From Kiritimatiellia bacterium (GTDB lineage Bacteria; Verrucomicrobiota; Kiritimatiellia; RFP12; UBA1067): a stretch of 32,909 nucleotides of DNA. Position numbers and translations under genes: made by a program. Where the stretch lies: positions 1-32,909 of the forward strand of contig JAFUEM010000013.1 in assembly GCA_017463935.1 (NCBI GenBank). The letters run 5' to 3'. The notes under the pieces are model-generated. The model ran no database searches. It saw only the letters and a program-made list of their open reading frames with translations, and was not told the origin of the DNA. Numbering within the stretch: the stretch's first letter is position 1; every line of letters begins with the position of its first letter. This document shows positions 14,757 to 22,494 of the stretch, piece by piece.

Positions 14757-15824
14757 ATGGCAACGATTGCAATCATCGGTTCGGGCATGATGGGAAGCGC
14801 GCTCGCCTTCCCCGCCCGCGAAAACGGAAACGAGGTGCGGCTCGTCGGCACACCCCTCGACCGCGAAATCATCGACGAATGCCGCAGGTCGAACCGGCAT
14901 CCGAAGTTCGCGAAGCATTTTCCGAAGGGCATCCCGCCATTCCCGGAAGGATGCGCGTTCTACCAGATCGAGGAGATGGCGAAGGCGATCGACGGGGCGG
15001 ACTTTGTCATCGGCGGCGTATCGAGCTTCGGCGTGGACTGGTTCGGCGAAGAGGTTCTTCCAAAGCTGCCGCCGGACATGCCGGTCCTTTCCGTCACCAA
15101 GGGCTTGGTGGATACGCCCGACGGACGCCTTCTCACGTATCCCGCCGTGTGGGAGGAGCGCCTTGCCAAGAAGGGCATTCGCCGCTCGATCTGCGCAATC
15201 GGCGGCCCCTGCACCAGCTACGAACTCGTCGCGCACGACCAGACCGAGGTCGCCTTCTGCGGCAAGGACAGGGCCGTTCTGCGCCGGCTCAAGAAGGCGA
15301 TGGCGACGGACTACTACCACATCTCGCTTTCCACCGACGTCACGGGCATCGAAAGCGCGGTCGCGCTCAAGAACGGCTACGCGCTCGGCATCGCGCTCAC
15401 GATCGGCCTCAACCAGAAGGCGTTCGGGCTCGATTCGCCGCTCCACTTCAATTCGCAGGCCGCCGTGTTCGGCCAGGCGTCCAAGGAAATGAAGCGTCTG
15501 CTGGACCTCCAGGGCGCCGGCACGCTCGACAGCTTCTGCGTCGGCACGGGCGACCTTTACGTTACCGTCTATGGCGGCCGCACGCGCCTCGTGGGCATCC
15601 TCCTCGGGCGCGGGCTCGACATCGACGCGGCCAAGGCGGAGCTCAAGGGCGTGACGCTCGAATCGCTCGTCGTCGCCGAGCGCGTGGCGCGCGCCGTCAA
15701 GACGCTCTGCGCGGCCGGCAGGGCCGACGCCGCCGACTTCCCGCTTCTGATGCACATCGACGAAATCCTGACCTTGAAAAAGCCCGTGGACATCCCGTGG
15801 GAGGCGTTCACGTTCGAGACATGA
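14757..15824 (+). CDS. Glycerol-3-phosphate dehydrogenase-like NAD(P)-dependent oxidoreductase
   Basis: The 355-residue cytosolic protein starts at ATG 14757 after AGGATGG. IIGSGMMGSAL (residues 6-16) is the Rossmann dinucleotide-binding loop of the GpsA family. FVIGGVSSFGVDWF and LSVTKGLV match the family's second and third cofactor/substrate segments. The catalytic Lys is in VALKNGYAL (about 205), and GTGDLYVTVYGGRTRLVG corresponds to the GpsA 'G-x-G-D-L' substrate-binding region. The enzyme interconverts glycerol 3-phosphate and dihydroxyacetone phosphate. Sequence around these motifs is divergent from housekeeping GpsA, and its ATGA overlap with an OPA transporter gene suggests a catabolic paralogue that oxidises an imported polyol phosphate. 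An alternative is a related 2-hydroxyacid or opine-type dehydrogenase. Confidence 0.78.
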   Translation: MATIAIIGSGMMGSALAFPARENGNEVRLVGTPLDREIIDECRRSNRHPKFAKHFPKGIPPFPEGCAFYQIEEMAKAIDGADFVIGGVSSFGVDWFGEEVLPKLPPDMPVLSVTKGLVDTPDGRLLTYPAVWEERLAKKGIRRSICAIGGPCTSYELVAHDQTEVAFCGKDRAVLRRLKKAMATDYYHISLSTDVTGIESAVALKNGYALGIALTIGLNQKAFGLDSPLHFNSQAAVFGQASKEMKRLLDLQGAGTLDSFCVGTGDLYVTVYGGRTRLVGILLGRGLDIDAAKAELKGVTLESLVVAERVARAVKTLCAAGRADAADFPLLMHIDEILTLKKPVDIPWEAFTFET

Positions 15825-17158
15825 CCCCGTCGCTCAAATGGTGGCAGCGGGAGACGCTGGCCGTCACGACCGGCGGCTATGCGCTCTACTACCTGATCCG
15901 CAAGAATCTCTCCATCGCGATGCCGCTCCTGGGCGAGATCGGCGTCAGCAAGGTTCAGCTCGGCGCGTTCCTCACGGCCGGCGGGATCGTCTACGGCATC
16001 GGGCGCTTCCTGAACGGCATTGTCGCCGACCGCAATTCCGCGCGCAAGGTGATGGCGGCGGGGCTGTTCATCTGCGCGGGCGCGAACATCCTGTTCGGTT
16101 GCAGCGATTTCATCGCGTCCGCCCTGGGCGGCGCCGGATCCACCCTCGCCCTCGTCTGGACGATGGGCGTTCTCTGGATGCTCAACCAGTATTTCCAGGG
16201 CATGGGCGTGGGGCCCTGCATCAAGACCCTGCCCAAGTGGTTCGCGCCGGACGAACTTTCCACGAGGCAGTCGCTCTGGAATCTTTCGCATTCGATCGGC
16301 GCGGGCGCGGTCTTCGCGCTGTGCGGCTGGCTGCTCATCCCGTGGTTCCGTTCGTGGCGGCTGTGCTTCATCGTTCCGGCGGCGATCGCGGCGGCCGGCG
16401 GCGTGGCGACGCTGTTCCTCTTCAAGGATTCGCCGGAGGACATCGGGCTGAGAGTCGGCCCGCCCAACCCGTCTCGCGCCCCCTGCCTCATGTCAAGGAC
16501 GGACGTGAGTCATCAGACGCGAGACGCGAGCGGCGACGGCTACCGCGCCTATGTCGCACGCCATGTCTTCAGGAACCCGCGCATCTGGATCATCGCGATC
16601 GCCGACTTCTTTGTCTACACCGTGCGCTTCGCGGCGCTCGACTGGGGAATCGTGCTTCTCATGGAGACGAAGGGCCTCTCGCTCGCCTCCGCGACGACGC
16701 TTTGCTTCGTCTTCGAGATTGTCGGCGGCAACGCCGGCATGGTCGTGGCGGGATGGGCGACGGACCGTTTCTTCGACAGCCGCGCGCACAGGACGAGCGT
16801 CGTCTGCATGGGCGGAGCCGCCGTTGCGATCGCCGCGTTCTGGTGCGTGCCGGCGTCCGCGCCGCTCGTCGTGAAGCTCGTGCCGTTCCTCTTCGTCGGC
16901 TTCTTCATCTACGGGCCGCAGGCGCTGCTCGGCGTCGCGACGACCCAGCAGGCCACACCGCGCGCGGCCGGCGTCGCGGGCGGCTTCGTCGGGCTGTTCT
17001 CGTATGCGTCGACGGTGCTTTCCGGCATCGGCTTCGGCTTCGTCGCGCAGCGCTGGGGATGGAGCGCGGCGTATGGTGTCGTCCTGGGCGCGGCGATCGC
17101 CGGCGGGGCGGTTCTCTCGCTCATGTGGCGCGCGACGAACACGGTCGCAAGGGGTTAG
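15821..17158 (+). CDS. OPA-family organophosphate:phosphate antiporter (GlpT/UhpT-like MFS)
   Basis: The protein has 445 residues and starts at ATG 15821, which shares ATGA with the TGA of the dehydrogenase, so translation is coupled. Twelve hydrophobic segments are visible. The N-terminus YALYYLIRKNLSIAMP is the OPA family's first helix with its conserved Arg-Lys-Asn, and 'GIGRFLNGIVADRNSARKVM' is the loop 2-3 signature ('K/R-x-x-x-G-x-x-x-D'). WMLNQYFQGMGVGPC and TRQSLWNLSHSIGAG match the family's helices 4-5. A hydrophilic central loop (about 215-245) separates the two six-helix halves. Members exchange inorganic phosphate for glycerol 3-phosphate, hexose phosphates or related compounds across the inner membrane. 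Pairing with a glycerol-3-phosphate dehydrogenase argues for glycerol 3-phosphate, but other sugar phosphates are possible. Confidence 0.85.
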   Translation: MTPSLKWWQRETLAVTTGGYALYYLIRKNLSIAMPLLGEIGVSKVQLGAFLTAGGIVYGIGRFLNGIVADRNSARKVMAAGLFICAGANILFGCSDFIASALGGAGSTLALVWTMGVLWMLNQYFQGMGVGPCIKTLPKWFAPDELSTRQSLWNLSHSIGAGAVFALCGWLLIPWFRSWRLCFIVPAAIAAAGGVATLFLFKDSPEDIGLRVGPPNPSRAPCLMSRTDVSHQTRDASGDGYRAYVARHVFRNPRIWIIAIADFFVYTVRFAALDWGIVLLMETKGLSLASATTLCFVFEIVGGNAGMVVAGWATDRFFDSRAHRTSVVCMGGAAVAIAAFWCVPASAPLVVKLVPFLFVGFFIYGPQALLGVATTQQATPRAAGVAGGFVGLFSYASTVLSGIGFGFVAQRWGWSAAYGVVLGAAIAGGAVLSLMWRATNTVARG

Positions 17159-17162
17159 CCGG

Positions 17163-17192
17163 TTGACGAAGAACAGGATGTTTTGGTAGACT
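17163..17192 (+). promoter_or_regulatory. Candidate promoter of the second XylR-like regulator
   Basis: TTGACG (17163-17168), 18 bases, TAGACT (17187-17192). The -10 box ends 9 bases before ATG 17202, so the transcript would have almost no leader. No Shine-Dalgarno sequence is visible in that gap. Confidence 0.55.
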
Positions 17193-17201
17193 AGCAAAAG
17201 C

Positions 17202-18365
17202 ATGGATTTCAAAGCCGCCCACACCCGCCACGTCCTCGTCTGGATCACGCCCGCCTACCAGCCGCGACTCGCCGGCATCGCGCGCTATGCAAAGGAGAAC
17301 GGCTGGCATCTGACCATTCTCGACCGCATCGCCCGCCGCCCCGTCGGATGGAGCGGAGACGGCGCGCTTGTGACGATGCGCGACAACCCCGAACAGATCG
17401 CGTTCGTCAAATCGCTGATCCGGCGCAAGATGCCGGTTGTCGACCTCACCTACAACCATCCTGAAATCGGCGTGCCGCGCGTCAGCGGCGACCACGAGGC
17501 GATCGGCCGCATCGCCCGGGCGTATTTCGAGGCCAGGAACTACCGCAACTTCGCCTGGTTCTCGACGACCTGGCAGAACGTCCACAAGCTGCGCTGCGAC
17601 GGCTTCGCCGGGCAGGACGGGAGCGGCCCGTCCGTGCGTCCGGTCGCCCGCTGGGTGCTTTCGGAAGAGGCGCCGCCGGACCGGCTGGATGATTTCGGCT
17701 GGTTCGACAAATGGCTCGGCGCGAAACTCAAGGCCGCGCCGAAACCGCTTGCGCTCCTTGCCTACGACGATGCCGACGCCGCGCGCGCGCTCGAAGCGAG
17801 CGTTGCGGCCAAGGTCTCCGTGCCGGAGGAAGTCGCGATTCTCGGCATCGGCGGCGACCGCCTCATCTGTGAATCGCAAATCGTCCCGCTTTCGTCGGTC
17901 GAACACGACCAAGGGCGCACCGGCTACGAGGGGGCGCGGCTTCTGGATGCTCTCTTGCGCGGCGAAAAGGCGCCGGCAAGGCCCATCCTCATCCCGCCGC
18001 GCCGCATCACCGAGCGCGCCTCGACCGACTTCACGGCCGCCGCCAGCCCCTACGTGCAGAAGGCGCTCGCCTTCATCCGCGCGAATCTCGGCAAACCCTT
18101 CGGGCTGGCGCAGATCGTCGAGGCGGTCGGCGTGTCGCGCTCGACGCTCGTGCGGATTTTTGCGCGGGAGCTCGGCAGGTCGCCAGGCGAAGAAATCATC
18201 CGCGAACGGGTGGAACTGGCCAAGAAACTCATGGCGACGGGTTCCCTCTCGATGGCGGAAGTCGCGTTCAAGGCGGGCTTTTGCAATCCGCCCTATTTCT
18301 CGAACATCTTCAAGCGCCTCGTCGGCGAAACGCCGCTGGAATGGACGCGCCGGACCACGGCGTGA
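17202..18365 (+). CDS. XylR-like transcriptional regulator (LacI-type sensor plus AraC domain)
   Basis: The protein has 387 residues. Residues about 10-265 form a LacI/PBP-like sensor: RHVLVWITPAYQPRLAGIARY, FAWFSTTWQNVHKLRCDGF, LALLAYDDADAARALE and VPEEVAILGIGGDRLICE, where Asp contacts typical of sugar binding recur. Residues about 280-385 form the AraC pair of helix-turn-helices: FGLAQIVEAVGVSRSTLVRI, then MAEVAFKAGFCNPPYFSNIF and the closing GETPLEWTRR. This is the same architecture as the regulator at 1281-2495, but the two differ strongly in sequence. It lies 43 bases after the transporter gene on the same strand and upstream of the GH97/GH36 genes, so it could control either neighbour. 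The inducer is unknown. Confidence 0.88.
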   Translation: MDFKAAHTRHVLVWITPAYQPRLAGIARYAKENGWHLTILDRIARRPVGWSGDGALVTMRDNPEQIAFVKSLIRRKMPVVDLTYNHPEIGVPRVSGDHEAIGRIARAYFEARNYRNFAWFSTTWQNVHKLRCDGFAGQDGSGPSVRPVARWVLSEEAPPDRLDDFGWFDKWLGAKLKAAPKPLALLAYDDADAARALEASVAAKVSVPEEVAILGIGGDRLICESQIVPLSSVEHDQGRTGYEGARLLDALLRGEKAPARPILIPPRRITERASTDFTAAASPYVQKALAFIRANLGKPFGLAQIVEAVGVSRSTLVRIFARELGRSPGEEIIRERVELAKKLMATGSLSMAEVAFKAGFCNPPYFSNIFKRLVGETPLEWTRRTTA

Positions 18366-18380
18366 CGGTGAAATGATTTT

Positions 18381-18402
18381 TTGTCAAAAGGGTCAGCTGA
18401 CC
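18381..18402. repeat. REP-like palindromic motif (GTCAAAAGGGTCAGCTGACC)
   Basis: TTGTCAAAAG is followed by a perfect 12-bp palindrome GGTCAGCTGACC (18391-18402), 15 bases after the regulator's stop codon. The left half is shared with 20634, 23652 and, inverted, with 1212-1242 and 24944-24956. It may work as a small hairpin at the 3' end of the regulator message; no T-run follows. Confidence 0.65.
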
Positions 18403-18512
18403 GCTGCACTCCGCCAAACTCGGCTTCAGGCCATTGCAACATGTCTTGCCGGTGGATGCCGTTCCTCAAGGTCGCGTATCATCTCTTCCTGCCCGCAAGG
18501 CGGCCGTGTTTT

Positions 18513-18521
18513 TGGTATAAT
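18513..18521 (+). promoter_or_regulatory. Extended -10 promoter upstream of the GH97 gene
   Basis: TTGGTATAAT ends at 18521, with a perfect TATAAT (18516-18521) preceded by TGG. No good -35 box is present at 17-18 bases, so it would rely on the extended -10. The leader to ATG 18613 is about 85 bases. It includes a run of GCGAG-type motifs (18545-18592) and a ribosome site AAAGGA (18601-18606). Confidence 0.6.
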
Positions 18522-18612
18522 AACCCAATACTTTAGCGGCAAAGCGAGTGAGCGAGGGCGAAGCCCAATCGGCACGAGCGGCGACGCGAGTTAGATTAAA
18601 AAAGGAAAAACT

Positions 18613-20631
18613 ATGAAGATGTCTATTCTTGCCGCGACTGCGGCGGCTTGGGTGTTGACGGGTTGCTCAAGTGCGCCCAAGTCTAAGTATTTGGGAATTA
18701 TGTATTCTGCAACTTCCCCTGACGGGAAGAACGAGATTCGCCTCTATTCCAATCCTCTCGCCTACGAGGTGTTGCGTGATGGGGTTCTCGTTGTCCACAG
18801 GACCGAGATAGGGCTCAAGATGAACGGCAAGTGCGTCAAGGAAGGCGGAGCGAAGCCTGTCGACGTAACTGCGAAGAAGACCGGCGGCTCCGCCGATTTC
18901 CCAGTGTACAAGAAGGGGAAGGTGTGCCTTGCCGCCAGCGAGACTTTCGTCGACTTCGGCGACTGGGGCGTGAGGCTCGCCGCGCGCAACGACGGCGTTG
19001 CCTATCGCTTCGAGACGAAGAAGGCGGGCATAGTCAACTGCGAGAAGGCCGATCTGACTGTCCCCAAGGGCGCTCGCTGCTGGTTCAATCGCACCGGTCG
19101 CGGCTCGCTCGGCTGCGAGGAGACGGTTCCCGAGTTTGCAGATGCGTCAGCTCTCAAGACAGACGACAAAAAGGCGATCTATCTCCCGTTCGTCTACTCC
19201 ACCGGGGTCAAGGGCAAGACCGTCGCGGTCGTCGACGCTGGTCTCCACGACTATCCGATCTGGAACTTTGGCGACGTCGAGCAGACCGAGAGCGGCACGA
19301 AGCTCAAGTCGCTCTTCGCCAAGTATCCGAAGACGACCGAGCGCGTCGGCGGCTGGGGCAAGGAAACCGGGCTTAAGAAGGGCGGCCGCTGGGTTAAGGT
19401 CAAGGAGACGGAGGCTTTTCTCGCCAAGGCCGATGCTCCGCGCGCGTTCCCCTGGCGCGCCTTCGCTCTTGCCGACTCGCCTTCCAAGCTTTGCGAGGCA
19501 GACATCTTCTATGCGCTCGCGACGCCTGCCGCGAAGGGCGCCGACTTCTCCTGGGTGAAGCCCGGCAAGGTTGCGTGGGACTGGTGGAACGCCTTCGACA
19601 ACAAGGGCGATCCCCAGGGCTGCACGACCGAGACCTATGTCCGCTTCATCGACTTTGCCGCGAAGACCGGTGTTGAATACGTAATCTTCGACGAGGGCTG
19701 GAGTGCGAAGCTCAACATCTGGGAGTATAGCCCGAAAGTCGACGTTCCCTACCTTATTGACTACGCGAACAAGAAGGGCGTCGGAATCATCCTCTGGATG
19801 GCGTGGGCTCAGGTCTATGGCGAGGAGGAGAAGGTCGCAGAGCACTTTTCGAAGCTCGGCGCGAAGGGCTTCAAGGTCGACTTTATGGACCGCGCCGATG
19901 CCGAGGTCGCGAGCTTCCTCGAAAAGTTCGCGGTGGCTTGCGCGAAGCACAAGATGCTCGTCGACTACCATGGTGCGTACCGCCCCGTCGGCCTCCAGCG
20001 CACCTACCCGAACGTCCTCAACTTCGAGGGAATCCACGGGCTTGAGAACATGAAGTGGGGCAACAAGGAGAAGGACATGTGCTACAACGACGTCGCCTGC
20101 TTCTTCCTCCGCATGACGGCGGGTCCGATGGACTACACGCCCGCCGCGATGGACAACTACAAGATCGGCGACTACAGGGGCGACGGCACGAACCCCGGCT
20201 CGGTCGGCACGCGCTGCCACCAGATGGCGCTGATGGCGCTCTACGAGGCGCCGCTCCAGATGCTCAGCGACTCGCCCACGAAGTACGAGAAGAACATGGA
20301 GTGCTTCGCGTTCATGGCCAAGACGCCCGTAGTTTGGGATGATACCATTGGCTTGGGTGGTTGCCCTGAGTCGTTCGCAGCGGCTGCAAGGAAGGCCAAG
20401 GACGGCTCGTGGTACGTGGCCGGAATAACGAACAAGGAGGCGCGCGACTTTGCGTTCAAGACCTGCTTCCTTGGGTCGGGCGCGTGGAAGGCCGAGATCT
20501 TCCGCGACGCGGACGATGCCAACGAGAGCCCGGCGAAGTACGTCCACGAGGCGAAGACTGTCAAGGCGGGCGACGAGCTCTCCTTCCACATGGCCTCCGG
20601 CGGCGGTTTCATCGTCAAATTCTCGAAGTAA
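18613..20631 (+). CDS. GH97 family alpha-glycosidase, lipoprotein
   Basis: The protein has 672 residues. It starts with a lipoprotein signal (ATAAAWVLTGC, Cys at about residue 19), so it is probably anchored to a membrane in the periplasm. The N-terminal super-sandwich (about 30-300) opens YSATSPDGKNEIRLYSN, the characteristic first strand of GH97. The TIM barrel follows: KVAWDWWNAFD, YVIFDEGWSAKLNIWEY, GIILWMAWA, GFKVDFMDRADAEVASF (Asp423 and Asp426 in this strand), MLVDYHGAYRP and LNFEGIHGLE (Glu472). GH97 contains inverting alpha-glucosidases of the SusB type, which use Glu residues, and retaining alpha-galactosidases with an Asp nucleophile on the 'KVDF' strand. This protein fits the retaining form, which agrees with the alpha-galactosidase encoded directly downstream. 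Substrate is inferred, the family is firm. Confidence 0.88.
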   Translation: MKMSILAATAAAWVLTGCSSAPKSKYLGIMYSATSPDGKNEIRLYSNPLAYEVLRDGVLVVHRTEIGLKMNGKCVKEGGAKPVDVTAKKTGGSADFPVYKKGKVCLAASETFVDFGDWGVRLAARNDGVAYRFETKKAGIVNCEKADLTVPKGARCWFNRTGRGSLGCEETVPEFADASALKTDDKKAIYLPFVYSTGVKGKTVAVVDAGLHDYPIWNFGDVEQTESGTKLKSLFAKYPKTTERVGGWGKETGLKKGGRWVKVKETEAFLAKADAPRAFPWRAFALADSPSKLCEADIFYALATPAAKGADFSWVKPGKVAWDWWNAFDNKGDPQGCTTETYVRFIDFAAKTGVEYVIFDEGWSAKLNIWEYSPKVDVPYLIDYANKKGVGIILWMAWAQVYGEEEKVAEHFSKLGAKGFKVDFMDRADAEVASFLEKFAVACAKHKMLVDYHGAYRPVGLQRTYPNVLNFEGIHGLENMKWGNKEKDMCYNDVACFFLRMTAGPMDYTPAAMDNYKIGDYRGDGTNPGSVGTRCHQMALMALYEAPLQMLSDSPTKYEKNMECFAFMAKTPVVWDDTIGLGGCPESFAAAARKAKDGSWYVAGITNKEARDFAFKTCFLGSGAWKAEIFRDADDANESPAKYVHEAKTVKAGDELSFHMASGGGFIVKFSK

Positions 20632-20633
20632 CA

Positions 20634-20665
20634 TTGGCAAAAAGGATCAGACCTTTCTGTATAAT
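20634..20665. repeat. REP-like motif between GH97 and GH36 genes
   Basis: TTGGCAAAAAGGATCAGACC followed by TTTCTGTATAAT fills the gap between the GH97 stop and the next ATG, and overlaps that ATG by two bases. It can form an AAAGG-ATCAGA-CCTTT stem. The motif is about 87% identical to 23652-23681, which also lies just before a gene start. The TATAAT at its right end is 20 bases from TTGGCA, too far for a normal promoter. Confidence 0.7.
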
Positions 20666-22475
20666 GAAATTGAAATCCATGCTGGCTGCGGCGATGGCTG
20701 TGGTGGCGCTTGAGGCTGCGGCGCTGGAGCCGCGCATTGAATGTGCGGAGCGCGGGGGCTGGACCATCGCCGGCGAACTCGCCGCTGTTGACGAGGGAGT
20801 TTGCGAGTATCGTGTGAAGATGCGCTCCGCCGAAAGCGCTCGGCCGCCGAGATTCTCCGTATCGTTTGCGCTGCCGCAGGGCGGGGCGCATAACGTGTGG
20901 ACGGCGTTCATGCGCAGAGGCGGCGCTTCGGGCATACGCGTCGACTGGGAAAAACTCTACGACTCGAACCTCGCCGTTTCGACGCCGCTCGTCTGTGCGA
21001 AAGACTGTGCCGACCGCAACAGCCTCACGGTCGCGGCGGGCGAGGTTCTGCGCGATGTGTCGTTCGGCATCCGCCTGCGCGAGGAAGGGTGCGAGGCGAA
21101 GGTGGATTTCGAGTTCTTCCGAGTTCCTGAAGCGCCCCGCGCCGAATATGCCGTGACGCTGCGCATAGACCGGCGTGACGTCTTCTGGGGCGACGCCGTC
21201 CGCGACGCCGTCGCGTGGATGCGCCGCGAGAACGCGCTTGCCGAACCGTCTGCGCCCGATGCTGCGTTTGCGCCGCTCTATTCCACATGGTATCAGTTCC
21301 ATCAGGACGTGACGGCCGAAAAGATCGAGGCAGAGGCGAAGATCGCAGCATCGCTCGGCATGAAGACGATCATTGTCGATGACGGGTGGCAGACGGACGA
21401 TACCTCGCGCGGTTATGCATACTGCGGCGACTGGCAGGTCTCGAAGCGGCGTTTCCCCTATATGGCGGCGCATGTAAAGCGCGTACAGGCACTTGGTCTC
21501 AGGTACATGCTGTGGTATTCGGTGCCGTTCGTCGGCGAGAAGTCGGCGAACTACGGGCGGTTCAAAGGAAAGTATCTCTATTACAACAAGAACGCCCGCG
21601 CCAGCGTGCTTGATCCGCGTTTCCCGGAGGTGCGCGATTTCCTCGCGGGAATCTACGAAAAGGCGCAGCGCGAATGGGGGCTGGACGGCTTCAAACTCGA
21701 CTTCATCGACAGCTTTTCGGTTCGCGGGGAGGACCCCGCCGTCGCCGACGGATACGCCGGACGCGACATTCGCACGGTTCCGGAGGCTGTAAAGGCGCTC
21801 CTCGACGAAATCGTCCGCAGGCTCAAGGCCAACGATCCCGATGTCCTCATAGAGTTCCGGCAGAACTACATCGGTCCTGCGGTGGCGCAGTATGCGACGA
21901 TGCTGCGCGCCGGCGACTGCCCGGGCGACAGGCAGGCCAACCGAGTGCGTGTCGCCGACCTGCGCCTTACATCCGGCGGTGCGGCGGTGCACGGCGATAT
22001 GCTGGAATGGAATGTAGCGACACCTGTCGAAGAGGCAGCGTGCACAGTTCTTTCCTCCATGTTCGGCACGGTCCAGTATTCGATGATGCTCTCAGATCTG
22101 CCGCCGGACCATCTGGAGATGATCGGCCACTGGGTGCGCTTTGCCGAACACCACCGCGATGCGCTTCAGCGCGGCGCTTTCCGGGGAGTTGCGCCCGAGT
22201 CGGGCTATCCGGTTCTCTGCGGCGAGAGCGACGCCGAGCGGATATTCGGCGTGTATGTGGCCGATCATGTTGTTCGTGTCGGCGGGGCTGGAAAGCCTGT
22301 CTGGATATTGAACGGCAGCGGTGAGGGTTCGGTCGTCGTCGAAGTGGATGAAGATGTTGCGGCGCAGGTGTTCGACACGTTCGGCAGAAGCGCCGGAGGC
22401 TCGGTGGATGTCGCGAAGGGGATTCGCCGCCTTGCCGTGCCGAAGGGCGGCTTTGCAAGGCTTGCGAGGCAGTAA
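20664..22475 (+). CDS. Secreted alpha-galactosidase, GH36/clan GH-D type
   Basis: The protein has 603 residues from ATG 20664. An upstream in-frame ORF start at 20409 lies inside the GH97 gene and is rejected because KLKSMLAAAMAVVALEAAAL is a signal peptide. A beta-domain (about 25-205) precedes the TIM barrel: STWYQFHQDVTAEKIEAEAK, TIIVDDGWQTDD, YMLWYSVPF, then the nucleophile Asp346 in GFKLDFIDSF and the acid/base segment RAGDCPGD with Asp418 and Asp422. These match GH36 and related retaining alpha-galactosidases ('K-x-D' and 'R-x-x-D-x-x-x-D'). It is shorter than classical GH36 (about 720) but has all catalytic parts. It follows GH97 with a 32-base gap and precedes a phosphoesterase by 19 bases. 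No ribosome site is clear, so it may be translated by reinitiation. Confidence 0.87.
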   Translation: MKLKSMLAAAMAVVALEAAALEPRIECAERGGWTIAGELAAVDEGVCEYRVKMRSAESARPPRFSVSFALPQGGAHNVWTAFMRRGGASGIRVDWEKLYDSNLAVSTPLVCAKDCADRNSLTVAAGEVLRDVSFGIRLREEGCEAKVDFEFFRVPEAPRAEYAVTLRIDRRDVFWGDAVRDAVAWMRRENALAEPSAPDAAFAPLYSTWYQFHQDVTAEKIEAEAKIAASLGMKTIIVDDGWQTDDTSRGYAYCGDWQVSKRRFPYMAAHVKRVQALGLRYMLWYSVPFVGEKSANYGRFKGKYLYYNKNARASVLDPRFPEVRDFLAGIYEKAQREWGLDGFKLDFIDSFSVRGEDPAVADGYAGRDIRTVPEAVKALLDEIVRRLKANDPDVLIEFRQNYIGPAVAQYATMLRAGDCPGDRQANRVRVADLRLTSGGAAVHGDMLEWNVATPVEEAACTVLSSMFGTVQYSMMLSDLPPDHLEMIGHWVRFAEHHRDALQRGAFRGVAPESGYPVLCGESDAERIFGVYVADHVVRVGGAGKPVWILNGSGEGSVVVEVDEDVAAQVFDTFGRSAGGSVDVAKGIRRLAVPKGGFARLARQ

Positions 22476-22494
22476 GCAGTAAAAGGAGGATGGG

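Noticed and set aside
14514-15755. Long minus-strand open frame (413 codons) across the phosphoesterase and dehydrogenase genes
   Set aside because: It is the complementary shadow of two well-supported plus-strand genes. The translation is rich in Arg/Ala/Glu/His without domains, as expected for antisense of GC-rich DNA.
19147-20640. Minus-strand open frame of 497 codons opposite GH97
   Set aside because: Antisense shadow of a gene with clear catalytic motifs. No ribosome site or known domain.
20241-21992. Minus-strand open frame of 583 codons opposite GH97/GH36
   Set aside because: Antisense shadow of two strongly supported glycosidase genes, with Arg/His-rich translation.
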